Part shown: positions 1 through 6,154 of the stretch, one piece after another
Layout of the letters: the number at the start of each line of letters is the position of its first letter
How positions within the stretch are numbered: position 1 is the first letter of the stretch
Source: an uncultured Clostridium sp.
Lineage (GTDB): Bacteria; Bacillota; Clostridia; TANB77; CAG-508
Length of the DNA: 14,068 nucleotides
Reading direction: 5' to 3'
Assembly (NCBI GenBank): GCA_945937855.1
Contig: CAMEUC010000012.1
Location: 1 to 14,068, forward strand
The notes under the pieces: model-generated
The model's input: the letters and a program-made list of their open reading frames with translations, nothing else
Databases searched by the model: none
What the model was told of the DNA's origin: nothing
Program-made: the position numbers and the translations under genes

Positions 1-125
1 TTTTTATCACTGCCCCATCCAAGAAAATGTAATTCACTTTGTTCATACATTTTCTAAGGCGGTCACCCCGGAATCGTTCTAAAAATAAAATATATAATCC
101 CTGCGTTTGGCTACCTTATTGCATA
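1..125 (-). repeat. Diverged, edge-truncated copy of the dispersed palindromic repeat
   Basis: Read on the minus strand from 125, this begins GTAGCCAAACGCAGGG, then a TTATATATTTTA stretch, then a CCGGGGTGACCGCC segment. These match the left half of the two 147-bp elements at 7767-7913 and 9320-9466. The centre differs: an AGAAAATGTA/TACATTTTCT inverted repeat replaces the GC-rich core of the other copies. It lies immediately downstream of the T-box terminator, between that leader and the gene it should control, which is off the left edge. The element probably continues past position 1. Confidence 0.55.
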
Positions 126-139
126 AATTGATCTTTTTC

Positions 140-385
140 AAATGGGAAAGCACCCCTAAAGATGCTTTCTCATCTTTAGGGGTGCTTTTTATAACACGGT
201 TCCACCCTAATTTTATCTTAATTTTAGACTATATCGCGTCTTACACGTCTAACTTTTAATTAGAAAACTCCGAGGTAGTTTTTCAAATACGTTTTCTAAG
301 ATTAGCTTTCAGCGCATCCACTAATCCTCTCTTTTAGAAACCTTTATTTTACTTTGTCTCATCATCGTTTTTTTATTTACACTAA
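140..385 (-). promoter_or_regulatory. T-box riboswitch leader
   Basis: A minus-strand leader carries the T-box core AGGGTGGAACCGTG (208-195), one base from the usual AGGGTGGNACCGCG. It is followed by a strong hairpin with 18-bp arms (147-164 with 171-188) acting as terminator. Upstream lies a Stem I-like region with an AGAGAGGA stretch near 335-325. T-box leaders bind uncharged tRNA and control aminoacyl-tRNA synthetase or amino-acid transport/biosynthesis genes. The regulated gene is off the left edge. A UAC triplet at 277-275 is one possible specifier (Tyr), but I cannot fold the leader well enough to assign it. The U-tract after the hairpin is short (TTT then CCC), so termination may be weak. 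Confidence 0.85.
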
Positions 386-390
386 TTATT

Positions 391-418
391 ATTATACTCT
401 TTTTATGAGTTTTGTCAA
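391..418 (-). promoter_or_regulatory. Promoter of the T-box leader
   Basis: TTGACA (418-413) and TATAAT (396-391) are separated by 16 bp on the minus strand, a near-consensus housekeeping promoter. Transcription would start near 384 and enter the T-box. The -35 box lies just beyond the sleB stop codon. Confidence 0.8.
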
Positions 419-423
419 GTAGT

Positions 424-1114
424 TTACTTGCAAAATCTATGATTTCCTATTGTTACTGTAACTGGTCTTGACCATATCCATGAACTAGTTGCTGTTTTTG
501 GATTGAAATAGTATAAAGCTCCATAACTTGGATCCCAACCATTCATTGCATCTTGGGCTGCATTTTTTGCTGTTTGATTTGGTGTTAAATTTATTTGTCC
601 ATCATTTACTACACTAAATGCACCTGATTGATATATTACTCCTGATATTGTATTAGGGAAAGATGAACTTTTTACTCTATTTAATACAACCGCTGCAACT
701 GCAACTTGTCCGAGTGTAGCTTTCTCCTCGTGCTTCGGCATAAACTAGACGCGCTAACAGATTCAAATCTGTTGTATTATTTGTTTGAGAAGTAGAAGTA
801 GTAGTCGAATTAAATATTCCCATTGCAGCTAAAGTTTTAGGCCCCGCAATTCCATCTACAACTAATCCATTCTTAGATTGGAACCACTTTACTGCTGCAA
901 GAGTTTGACTTCCATAAATTCCATCTATATTTCCATTATAATATCCCCATCTTTTTAGTTTTGTTTGAATTAGCCTTACTTCTTCTCCTCTTGAACCATA
1001 TTTTGATAAAGCATATACAGAGTTCGTATCTTCTTTTATAAAAATATTGTACGTAAAAAATGAAATTATAGTTACAGCAAGTAATATTATTGCTATTGTT
1101 TTTCTTTTTCGCAT
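424..1114 (-). CDS. sleB: SleB-like spore cortex-lytic / cell-wall hydrolase, needs a +1 shift at CGG 712
   Basis: About 229 residues are read through with one +1 shift. Residues 1-35 hold a basic N-terminus and one membrane segment or signal peptide. Residues ~38-99 form a PG_binding_1 domain (YGSRGEEV..., GIYGSQTLAAV, VDGIAGPKTLAAMGI). From residue ~117 there is a Hydrolase_2 (SleB/CwlJ) domain with YAEARGE, containing the likely catalytic Glu127, then GQVAVAAVVLNRV. The family cleaves peptidoglycan, typically spore cortex at germination. The ATG at 1114 follows an AAAGGTGG ribosome binding site. The frame breaks after GES-Y-T at codon 135 (CGG, 712-710); skipping the C gives GGA, restoring the conserved Gly of GQVAVAAV. 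Both halves of the domain are otherwise intact, so simple decay looks unlikely. Confidence 0.85.
710..712 (-). other. +1 frameshift site, sleB (ACT CGG A)
   Basis: The zero frame reads ACT CGG ACA and soon stops. Reading ACT-(C)-GGA-CAA instead continues into GQVAVAAV. The CGG begins 402 nt after the start codon, so it is in frame. Confidence 0.8.
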
Positions 1115-1188
1115 AAAAAAACCACCTTTGAAACTTTTTTCTTATTATTTCCAAAAGCAGTTTTTTTATGCAAATTCAAATTTTATAT

Positions 1189-1503
1189 AGCTTTCGCTGT
1201 GATTTTATTTTTTTGGTGGAGATGGAGGGAGTTGACGAGCCGCGTCGGGAAAAATGTCCACTGGACATTTTTCTTTTCCTCCTTTTCAACTCCTCCAATT
1301 TAACACACAAAAACAAAACCACAGCTTTCGCTGTGATTTTATTTTTTTGGTGGAGATGGAGGGAGTTGACGAGCCGCGTCGGGAAAAATGTCCACTGGAC
1401 ATTTTTCTTTTCCTCCTTTTCAACTCCTCCAATTTAACACACAAAAACAAAACCACAGCTTTCGCTGTGATTTTATTTTTTTGGTGGAGATGGAGGGAGT
1501 TGA
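1189..1503. repeat. 134-bp tandem direct repeat derived from the tmRNA 3' end
   Basis: Two complete 134-bp units (1189-1322 and 1323-1456) are followed by a partial third (1457-1503) that is the genuine tmRNA 3' end and terminator. Each unit carries the terminator hairpin core, the last 22 nt of tmRNA including CCA, and about 87 bp of other sequence. That sequence contains an 11-bp inverted repeat (1249-1259 with 1263-1273) and ends with a mirror of the GGAGGGAGTTGA tract. The units look identical over nearly their whole length; the first has a damaged hairpin arm at 1187-1189. Overlapping plus-strand reading frames here are spurious. Confidence 0.9.
1437..1469 (-). terminator. tmRNA terminator
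   Basis: On the minus strand CACAGC-GAAA-GCTGTG (1469-1454) is followed by a T-rich tract (GGTTTTGTTTTTG). It sits 12 nt beyond the tmRNA CCA end. Confidence 0.75.
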
Positions 1504-1833
1504 ACCCTCGTCCAATAATTTTTCCACATAGATTTCTACGAGTGTAGTTTGTTATTGTTTTTTTCCTCTATTCCTTGCAAACAAACACGCTTGGAATTTT
1601 GGTAGCCTTTTTTTACCCATTATCCCCAAGGCAAGAATAACTTTGTTTCCTACTTTAGTCGACGCCTTATCCATAACAGTAGGCTTTATGGTAAGACGAC
1701 ACTGCACCTAGGCAGCGTATGCTAATTGATTATCAGCGTTTATTTTTATTTCGCTTTTTTTAAGTGGCCAAAGCGACCATCCACTACTCGCTACCTATGC
1801 TTCTAAATTACTGTCGAAACCCATTACATCCCC
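1482..1833 (-). ncRNA. ssrA: tmRNA (transfer-messenger RNA)
   Basis: This is a 352-nt RNA. Its 5' end GGGGATG pairs with CATCTCC just before the 3' ACCA, forming the acceptor stem. The T-arm GAGGGTTCAACTC and the 5' TGGGTTTCGACAGT tRNA-like segment are both present. The mRNA-like part encodes a tag ending ADNQLAYAA followed by TAG (1737-1708). With SmpB, the RNA rescues stalled ribosomes and marks the nascent chain for proteolysis. The resume codon is not certain; GCT at 1737 or a codon slightly upstream are the options. The 3' end is the seed of the tandem repeat at 1189-1503. Confidence 0.97.
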
Positions 1834-1850
1834 ATAACACTTACTTTAAT

Positions 1851-1879
1851 ATTATACTATCTTTTTTTAATTTATACAA
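1851..1879 (-). promoter_or_regulatory. tmRNA promoter
   Basis: On the minus strand TTGTAT (1879-1874) and TATAAT (1856-1851) are spaced by 17 bp. The predicted start is within a few bases of the tmRNA 5' end or its short precursor. Confidence 0.6.
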
Positions 1880-1897
1880 CTATTTTTTTATTATCTC

Positions 1898-1926
1898 TTG
1901 CATATTTTTTTGTTATATGTTAATAT
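1898..1926 (+). promoter_or_regulatory. tRNA-Trp promoter
   Basis: TTGCAT (1898-1903) and TAATAT (1921-1926) have a 17-bp spacer, ending 17 nt before the tRNA. Confidence 0.5.
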
Positions 1927-1943
1927 AATTTAGTAATGTTTTT

Positions 1944-2018
1944 AGGGGTATAGTGTTAATGGTAGCACATCGGTCTCCAAAACCGCCTGTGAGGGTTCGA
2001 GTCCTTCTACCCCTGCCA
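1944..2018 (+). tRNA. trpT: tRNA-Trp (anticodon CCA)
   Basis: A 75-nt cloverleaf: acceptor AGGGGTA pairs with TACCCCT, the anticodon loop CTCCAAA gives anticodon CCA, the T-arm contains GGTTCGAGTCC, discriminator G precedes an encoded CCA end. It is the first gene of the plus-strand unit ahead of the M23 peptidase. Confidence 0.96.
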
Positions 2019-2075
2019 CGTCGCAATCGATTATTATTTTATTGGGGGCTACTTTATTTCATGGAGGTTTTTTAC

Positions 2076-2707
2076 ATGAATAGTAGTTTTTTTTATTCTA
2101 CTTTTGTAGTTATTTTTATTTCTGTTGTTTTTATTATTTTTTGTTTTTCTTCTGTAGTTACCACTTTATCTTATAGTAATAACCAAATTTTAATTTCAAA
2201 TGATACTATATCCTTTTCTGATGATATTTATCTAAATTTTTCCAATTCAAAATTTTTATGGCCTACCCCACGGATATAAAACTATTACCTCTTATTTTGG
2301 CTATAGAAATGCTCCTACATCTGGTGCTTCCACATATCATTCTGGAATTGATATTGGTGCACCTAGTCGGAACAAAGATTTTAGCTATTTCATCTGGCAT
2401 TGTTACATATGTTGGTTTTAGTGGAGCTGGTGGATACACTGTAACAGTTAAATCTGAAAATTTTACTATTTCTTACTGTCATGTTTCCCCTTCATTTTTA
2501 GTTTGTGTTGGTGAATATATTCTTAAAGGAACAATTGTTGCAAATGTTGGTCCAAAAAATGTTTATAATGTTCCAAATAATCCTTACAAAGATTCAAATG
2601 GTAATCCTACAAATGGTGCAACAACTGGTTCACATCTTCATTTAACAATAAAAAAAGACGGCAAAGCCGTCAATCCTTTAGATTACATATCGTCGTCTTC
2701 ATCGTGA
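2076..2707 (+). CDS. M23 (LytM-type) zinc endopeptidase, needs two +1 shifts at CGG 2271 and CGG 2368
   Basis: About 209 residues. The ATG at 2076 follows GGAGG (2063-2067); longer upstream readings run into the tRNA and are rejected. Residues ~9-33 form a membrane segment. The M23 domain then follows: WPTP-G-YKTITSYFG, H88xxxD92 (HSGID), GAPS-G-TKI, H135 (YCHVS) and H186-L-H188 (SHLHL). These are the zinc ligands and catalytic His of LytM/lysostaphin-type peptidases, which cut peptidoglycan cross-bridges outside the cell. The frame changes twice, at codon 66 (CGG ATA TAA) and codon 98 (CGG AAC), and each C-skip restores a conserved Gly. The 3' end overlaps the convergent zinc-ribbon gene by 25 bp. 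The C-terminal Ser run is an antisense by-product of that gene's Asp-rich tail. Confidence 0.85.
2271..2273 (+). other. +1 frameshift site 1, M23 peptidase (CCA CGG A)
   Basis: The zero frame stops two codons later (CGG ATA TAA). Reading CCA-(C)-GGA-TAT continues as GYKTITSYFG. CGG is in frame with the ATG (195 nt). Confidence 0.8.
2368..2370 (+). other. +1 frameshift site 2, M23 peptidase (AGT CGG A)
   Basis: After the first shift, this CGG is in phase (96 nt later). Reading AGT-(C)-GGA-ACA gives GAPSGTKI, the usual M23 sequence just after the HxxxD motif. Confidence 0.8.
2650..2671 (-). terminator. Terminator of the efp/zinc-ribbon unit, inside the M23 3' coding end
   Basis: On the minus strand GACGGC-TTT-GCCGTC is followed by seven T. 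It lies 12 nt past the zinc-ribbon stop codon and simultaneously encodes KDGKAV of the convergent M23 gene. Confidence 0.8.
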
Positions 2708-3147
2708 TGGCAATGATGTCCGCAAGAATTGCAGTCTCCTTCATCACATTCATGTCCCCAATCTAATTCTATTACTTCATTACAATTAGGGCATGTAATT
2801 TCATCTTCTAATTCATCCATTTCTAGTGTAAACTCTTCATTGCAATATGGGCAATCAATAGTAAAAGTATATTCACCATCTTCGTCCTCTTCTTCACCAT
2901 ATATATCTACAGAAATATTTTTTATTTCTTTTTCTATTGTTGATAAAGTTTCCTCCATACTTACTTGTCTTTGTGTAAGCTCTGCAATTCTAGAATTTGC
3001 TAAATTTTCTAAATTTGTTATTTCATCGAAGAATAAATTGTACAAATTAAACATTTGAACTTTTACCATTTCTAAGTCTTCTTTGTTCTTCATGTTTTTT
3101 TCTAAATATTGTAAAATTTCTTTAAAATCTGAATTTAAATTAGACAT
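2683..3147 (-). CDS. CD1247-like zinc-ribbon protein
   Basis: 154 residues. Residues ~1-90 are a helical, coiled-coil-rich region. They are followed by an acidic linker (GEEEDEDGE), a zinc ribbon with CPYC (residues ~100-103) and CPNC (~119-122), and a Cys/His-rich acidic tail (HECDEGDCNSCGHHCHH). This resembles the CD1247 N-terminal-domain family found beside efp in Clostridia; the function is unknown. The tail could hold a second metal. The start has an AGAAAGGA site and follows efp by 19 bp, so the two genes are probably cotranscribed. Confidence 0.85.
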   Translation of the reverse strand: MSNLNSDFKEILQYLEKNMKNKEDLEMVKVQMFNLYNLFFDEITNLENLANSRIAELTQRQVSMEETLSTIEKEIKNISVDIYGEEEDEDGEYTFTIDCPYCNEEFTLEMDELEDEITCPNCNEVIELDWGHECDEGDCNSCGHHCHHDEDDDM

Positions 3148-3166
3148 AATTTTTTCCTTTCTAGTT

Positions 3167-3736
3167 CTAAATTCTTTCCATATACTCGCCAGTTCTAGTG
3201 TCTATTCTTATTACATCTCCTGTGTTTACAAATAATGGAACATTAATTTTATAACCAGTTTCTAATTCTGCTGGTTTTGTTTGACCTGCACCTGCAGTAT
3301 TTCCTGCGAATCCTGGTTCTGTATATGTAATTTCTAATTCCACAAATATTGGTGGTTCTACTGCAAATACTTTTCCTTTAAAAGATAAAATTTTAACTAC
3401 CATGTTATCTTTTAAGTATTTTAATGTATCTCCCAATTCTTCTTTGTTAAGTGGTATTTGTTCATATGTATCATTATCCATAAAATAATATAAATCACCA
3501 TCATTATATAAGTATTGCATATCTTTCTTTTCTATTTCTGCACCTTGTAATTTTTCTGATGGGTTAAAAGTTTTTTCTAAAACTGATCCATTTATTACAT
3601 TTTTTAATTTTGTTCTAACAAATGCTGCTCCTTTTCCTGGTTTTACATGTTGGAATTCAACTACTTTATATACAGATCCGTCCATTTCAAATGTTGTTCC
3701 GTTTCTAACATCTCCTGCCATATAAACTTCTGCCAT
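3167..3736 (-). CDS. efp: Translation elongation factor P
   Basis: 189 residues, the usual EF-P length. The N-terminal KOW-like domain carries the PGKG loop (residues 33-36; Lys35 is at the position modified in many bacteria), then two OB-fold domains ending GDVIRIDTRTGEYMERI. EF-P relieves ribosome stalling at polyproline stretches. The ATG at 3736 follows AGAAGGAGA. No in-frame CGG and no frame break occur. The zinc-ribbon gene follows directly. Confidence 0.97.
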   Translation of the reverse strand: MAEVYMAGDVRNGTTFEMDGSVYKVVEFQHVKPGKGAAFVRTKLKNVINGSVLEKTFNPSEKLQGAEIEKKDMQYLYNDGDLYYFMDNDTYEQIPLNKEELGDTLKYLKDNMVVKILSFKGKVFAVEPPIFVELEITYTEPGFAGNTAGAGQTKPAELETGYKINVPLFVNTGDVIRIDTRTGEYMERI

Positions 3737-3775
3737 AAAATTCTCCTTCTTTCTTTTATATTTTTAACTTCATAT

Positions 3776-3804
3776 ATTTTACTATAAATTATAGGATTTT
3801 GCAA
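3776..3804 (-). promoter_or_regulatory. efp promoter
   Basis: On the minus strand TTGCAA (3804-3799) and TAAAAT (3781-3776) have a 17-bp spacer, about 40 nt before the efp start codon. Confidence 0.55.
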
Positions 3805-4043
3805 CCCCCTTTTTTTATTATCAGAAAAAAAGAGTCCTAATAAATTCCTTCTGTAAGCTTAGTATTGCTCATTTTTTTAATTTTATTTATAATTTTCTTT
3901 GCATATGTTTAAAACTAGTTTACACTCATACAATGTAGCTCCTAATACCACTTTTTTAACTTCTTATATTTTAAATTATTTTATACATTTTTCGACATTT
4001 TTCTTTTTTACTATATGGTATATTTTTTTATGGGGCTATTTAT
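3805..4043. other. Intergenic region between efp and the DGR reverse transcriptase
   Basis: AT-rich DNA between two divergent genes. I found no terminator, repeat or RNA gene in it. A convincing promoter for the reverse transcriptase could not be picked out of the A/T background. GGGG at 4032-4035, 8 nt before the ATG, is a weak ribosome binding site. Confidence 0.4.
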
Positions 4044-4989
4044 ATGAAAAGAATTGGAAATTTATATGAAAATATTTACGATTTTAAAAATATTGCTAGC
4101 GCTTTTAATGAAGTTTGTACCAACACAAAAAATAAACACAAAGTTGGAAGATTTAGAGAATATAAAATTATTTATATAGCACGAATTTATGGGATTTTAA
4201 AAAATAGAAATTATGTTCCTGGTAAATATAATGTATTTACTATATACGAACCTAAAGAAAGAAGAATTATTAGCCAGAACATGCAAGATAAAATTGTTAA
4301 TCACTTAGTTGCAAGGCATATTCTTTATCCTGCTATTCTTCCATGTCTTTTAGATGTAAATGTAGCTAGTCGTAAAGGGCTACGGAACAAATGAAGGGCT
4401 TAGATTAGCCATGAATTTTCATAGAATTTGTAAACTAAAATATGGCACATATTATATTTTAAAATGTGATATCAGTAAATTTTTTGCAAGTATTGACCAC
4501 GATATTTTAAAATCTAAATTAAAGAGAAGAATAAAAGATAAAGATGCCTTAAAAATTATTTTTGATATAATAGATATAGAAGCTAATGGTTTAAGTATTG
4601 GAGCAATGACCAGCCAAGTGCTCGCAATTTTTTATTTAAATGATTTAGACCATTTTATTAAAGAAGAATTAAAAATAAAGTATTATGTGAGATATCAAGA
4701 TGATTTTTTGCTGTTCCATCCATCTAAAAAATATTTAAAATATTGTTTAGATGAAATAAACAAGTTTATTATTAAGGAAAAACTATCTTTAAATAAAAAA
4801 ACAAGAATTTATAAAAGTACCGATAATTTTATTTTCTTAGGGTGCAATAAAAATGGTAATTATTCAAAATATAGAATAGTTAATAGAAAGAAAAGAAAAA
4901 GGCTTTATTTATACCAAAATAATAAATTAAAGCTTTCTGGAATGATTAACACTCTAATTTGTTATGAACATTTATGTAAAAAAAGGTAG
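4044..4989 (+). CDS. DGR reverse transcriptase, needs a +1 shift at CGG 4383
   Basis: About 314 residues. Motifs: IYEPKERRI (fingers), ASRKGL-G-TNEG (residues ~109-118), KCDISKFF with catalytic Asp142, IGAMTSQ (185-191) and YQDD (217-220). The (I/L/V)GxxxSQ motif is the hallmark separating DGR reverse transcriptases from group II intron enzymes, which have QGxxxSP. With Avd, the enzyme copies TR RNA into cDNA with random bases opposite adenines. The zero frame runs to CGG AAC AAA TGA; skipping the C gives the conserved RKGxGT. It is convergent to the avd/TR transcript, and its stop codon lies in the hairpin at 4985-5006. No maturase or endonuclease domain is present, as expected. Confidence 0.92.
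4383..4385 (+). other. +1 frameshift site, DGR reverse transcriptase (CTA CGG A)
   Basis: CGG is in frame (339 nt from the ATG) and is followed by a zero-frame TGA three codons on. CTA-(C)-GGA-ACA-AAT restores RKGLGTNEG. Confidence 0.8.
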
Positions 4990-5006
4990 CAACATACATT
5001 GCTACC
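4978..5006 (-). terminator. Terminator of the DGR target/avd/TR transcript
   Basis: An 8-bp inverted repeat (4985-4992 with 4999-5006, GGTAGCAA/TTGCTACC) is followed on the minus strand by seven T. It would end the TR RNA about 180 nt past the TR. It overlaps the reverse transcriptase stop codon; on the plus strand there is no U-tract. Confidence 0.7.
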
Positions 5007-5080
5007 TAAAAATAGTACTAAAATATACTCCCTTTCGAGAAAAACCTACTAACAACTATATTTATCTATTTTTACTTTAT

Positions 5081-5108
5081 AGTAAGGTTATTAATGTAAA
5101 ACCTTACT
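5081..5108 (-). other. Hairpin in the 3' spacer of the TR RNA
   Basis: AGTAAGGTT (5081-5089) pairs with AACCTTACT (5100-5108). It lies 77 nt beyond the TR end on the TR-sense strand. In the Bordetella phage DGR, sequence just 3' of TR is needed for Avd/RT binding and cDNA priming; a similar role here is inferred. A second 7-bp inverted repeat (5143-5149 with 5159-5165) lies closer to the TR. Confidence 0.4.
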
Positions 5109-5184
5109 AAAGGATATAGTCTGTTTCTATCTAAAACTTCTCTATAGTTACCTTGGTCAACTATACCACAGTTTTTTAGAAGCA

Positions 5185-5295
5185 GCCGGACGAACGCCGT
5201 TGTTGTTATTGTTGTTGTTGTTCACGTTGCCGTTATAGTTCACATTGCACACGTTGTTGTTATTGCTTGTGTTAGGATACGGAGAGGCCAACCAG
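5185..5295 (-). repeat. DGR template repeat (TR)
   Basis: 111 bp, ungapped match to VR 6246-6356 (constant offset 1061). Read on the minus strand it is rich in AAC/AAT codons, typical of TRs because adenine-randomised AAY cannot become a stop. Of 39 sense-strand adenines, 14 differ in VR (8 A-to-G, 5 A-to-T, 1 A-to-C by my count); none of the 72 other positions differs. It begins 11 nt after the avd stop on the same strand and is flanked by the direct repeat CAACTATACC (5158-5167 and 5297-5306). Its sense is opposite to that of the reverse transcriptase gene. Confidence 0.97.
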
Positions 5296-5306
5296 ACAAC
5301 TATACC

Positions 5307-5669
5307 CTAATTTGGCTCTTGAGAAACTTTTATTTTCTTTAGCCAACCTGATATATATTTTATTATATCATCCATTTTTAAGCCAATTTTTAAAACCTTT
5401 TTATGTGTGATTAATTCTCTTTCATGGCTTAAATCTAATAAAAAATCTATGACTTTTATTTCTGCTATTGCTTCTTCTAATAATTCCACTTTTTTTTCTA
5501 TATTTGAAGTTGCATTTGCTTTATAACAATATTCTAGTAAATTATAGCTATTTGTTCTTATTCTATTTTTTATTTCAATTTCTTTTTTAGGAAAATTTTC
5601 AAGTTCTTTTTCTATAGCTAAAATCATTTCCTTTATAAACTGAATTATTTTAAATTTTTCTTCCTTCAT
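5307..5669 (-). CDS. avd: Avd-like DGR accessory protein
   Basis: 120 residues, all helical, strongly basic plus acidic: four predicted helices with RIRTNSYNLLEYCYKAN and LEEAIAEIKVIDFLLDLSHE. This matches the small four-helix-bundle Avd (accessory variability determinant) family, related to the 23S rRNA-intervening-sequence-protein fold. Avd pentamers bind the reverse transcriptase and TR RNA and are needed for mutagenic homing. The ATG at 5669 overlaps the end of the MutS-like gene by 20 nt (translational coupling), and the TR starts 11 nt after its stop. Size, charge, helices and position all agree; the protein is called by family resemblance only. Confidence 0.85.
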   Translation of the reverse strand: MKEEKFKIIQFIKEMILAIEKELENFPKKEIEIKNRIRTNSYNLLEYCYKANATSNIEKKVELLEEAIAEIKVIDFLLDLSHERELITHKKVLKIGLKMDDIIKYISGWLKKIKVSQEPN

Positions 5670-6099
5670 ATATTACTTCTTCTATTTGTATTACTTTTTC
5701 TTTTATATTATCATTTTCAATATCTTCTAAAAGACTTTCATATATATCATCAATTCTTCTTTTCAAATTAACATATTTGCGTGCCTTTTCGTATACTTCG
5801 TCATATTTATTTAAATTACCATTATTAGACTTTTCTTCTACTTCATAATTATTTCTTTTATCTATTGTGATATAATTTATTTTCTTATCTTCCAACTTAG
5901 CCATGATTTTAGAGATATTGTCTGTTGGGAAACCACATGTTGTATAGTTTTCCTCAATTTTTTTTAACTTATAGCCAAAAAGATATGATAATATGTATGA
6001 ATCACGCCCATAAGCATGATAGAAAGATCCTATTTTGAATAGTACCACGTCTTTATTATGGACTTGTTTTATTGGTTTTATCATTGTTATCATCGACAT
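5650..6099 (-). CDS. MutS domain-I-like DGR accessory protein (MSL)
   Basis: 149 residues. Residues ~15-75 resemble the mismatch-recognition domain I of MutS: VVLFKIGSFYHAYGRDS corresponds to the F-x-x-G-x-F-Y-E-x-F-x-x-D-A pattern, followed by a CGFP motif and a KINYITID strand. The Phe-Tyr of GSFY is kept, but the Glu that normally follows is His. No MutS ATPase, clamp or helix-turn-helix part is present; the rest is a charged helical tail. MutS-like small proteins have been reported as accessory genes of some DGRs, and the placement (target, then this gene, then avd, overlapping) supports that. The ATG at 6099 follows GGGGGAG. A role in recognising the VR/cDNA heteroduplex would be speculation. 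Confidence 0.75.
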   Translation of the reverse strand: MSMITMIKPIKQVHNKDVVLFKIGSFYHAYGRDSYILSYLFGYKLKKIEENYTTCGFPTDNISKIMAKLEDKKINYITIDKRNNYEVEEKSNNGNLNKYDEVYEKARKYVNLKRRIDDIYESLLEDIENDNIKEKVIQIEEVIYEGRKI

Positions 6100-6122
6100 A
6101 AAGCCAAACTCCCCCTATTAAT

Positions 6123-6149
6123 TCCGTGTGACACGAGGCCACACGGAAA
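6123..6149. other. GC-rich hairpin just after the DGR target stop codon
   Basis: TTCCGTGTG (6123-6131) pairs with CACACGGAA (6141-6149). It lies 5 nt past the target stop and 97 bp from the VR end. Inverted repeats downstream of VR enhance homing in characterised DGRs, so this is a candidate target-site hairpin. With the A/T-run on its high-coordinate side it could instead be a plus-strand terminator. Confidence 0.5.
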
Positions 6150-6154
6150 TTTTT

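Noticed and set aside
1168..1547. Plus-strand ORFs ending in RWRELNPRP across the tandem repeats
   Set aside because: They are antisense to the tmRNA 3' end and its tandem copies; low-complexity frames without a ribosome binding site.
4044..4989. Group II intron or retron reverse transcriptase
   Set aside because: The IGAMTSQ motif, the nearby TR/VR pair and Avd indicate a DGR; there is no maturase domain, intron RNA or msr/msd.
5185..5295. TR as a microsatellite or coding Asn-rich region
   Set aside because: The TTG/GTT richness on the plus strand looks repetitive, but the ungapped match to VR with adenine-only differences identifies it as a DGR template.
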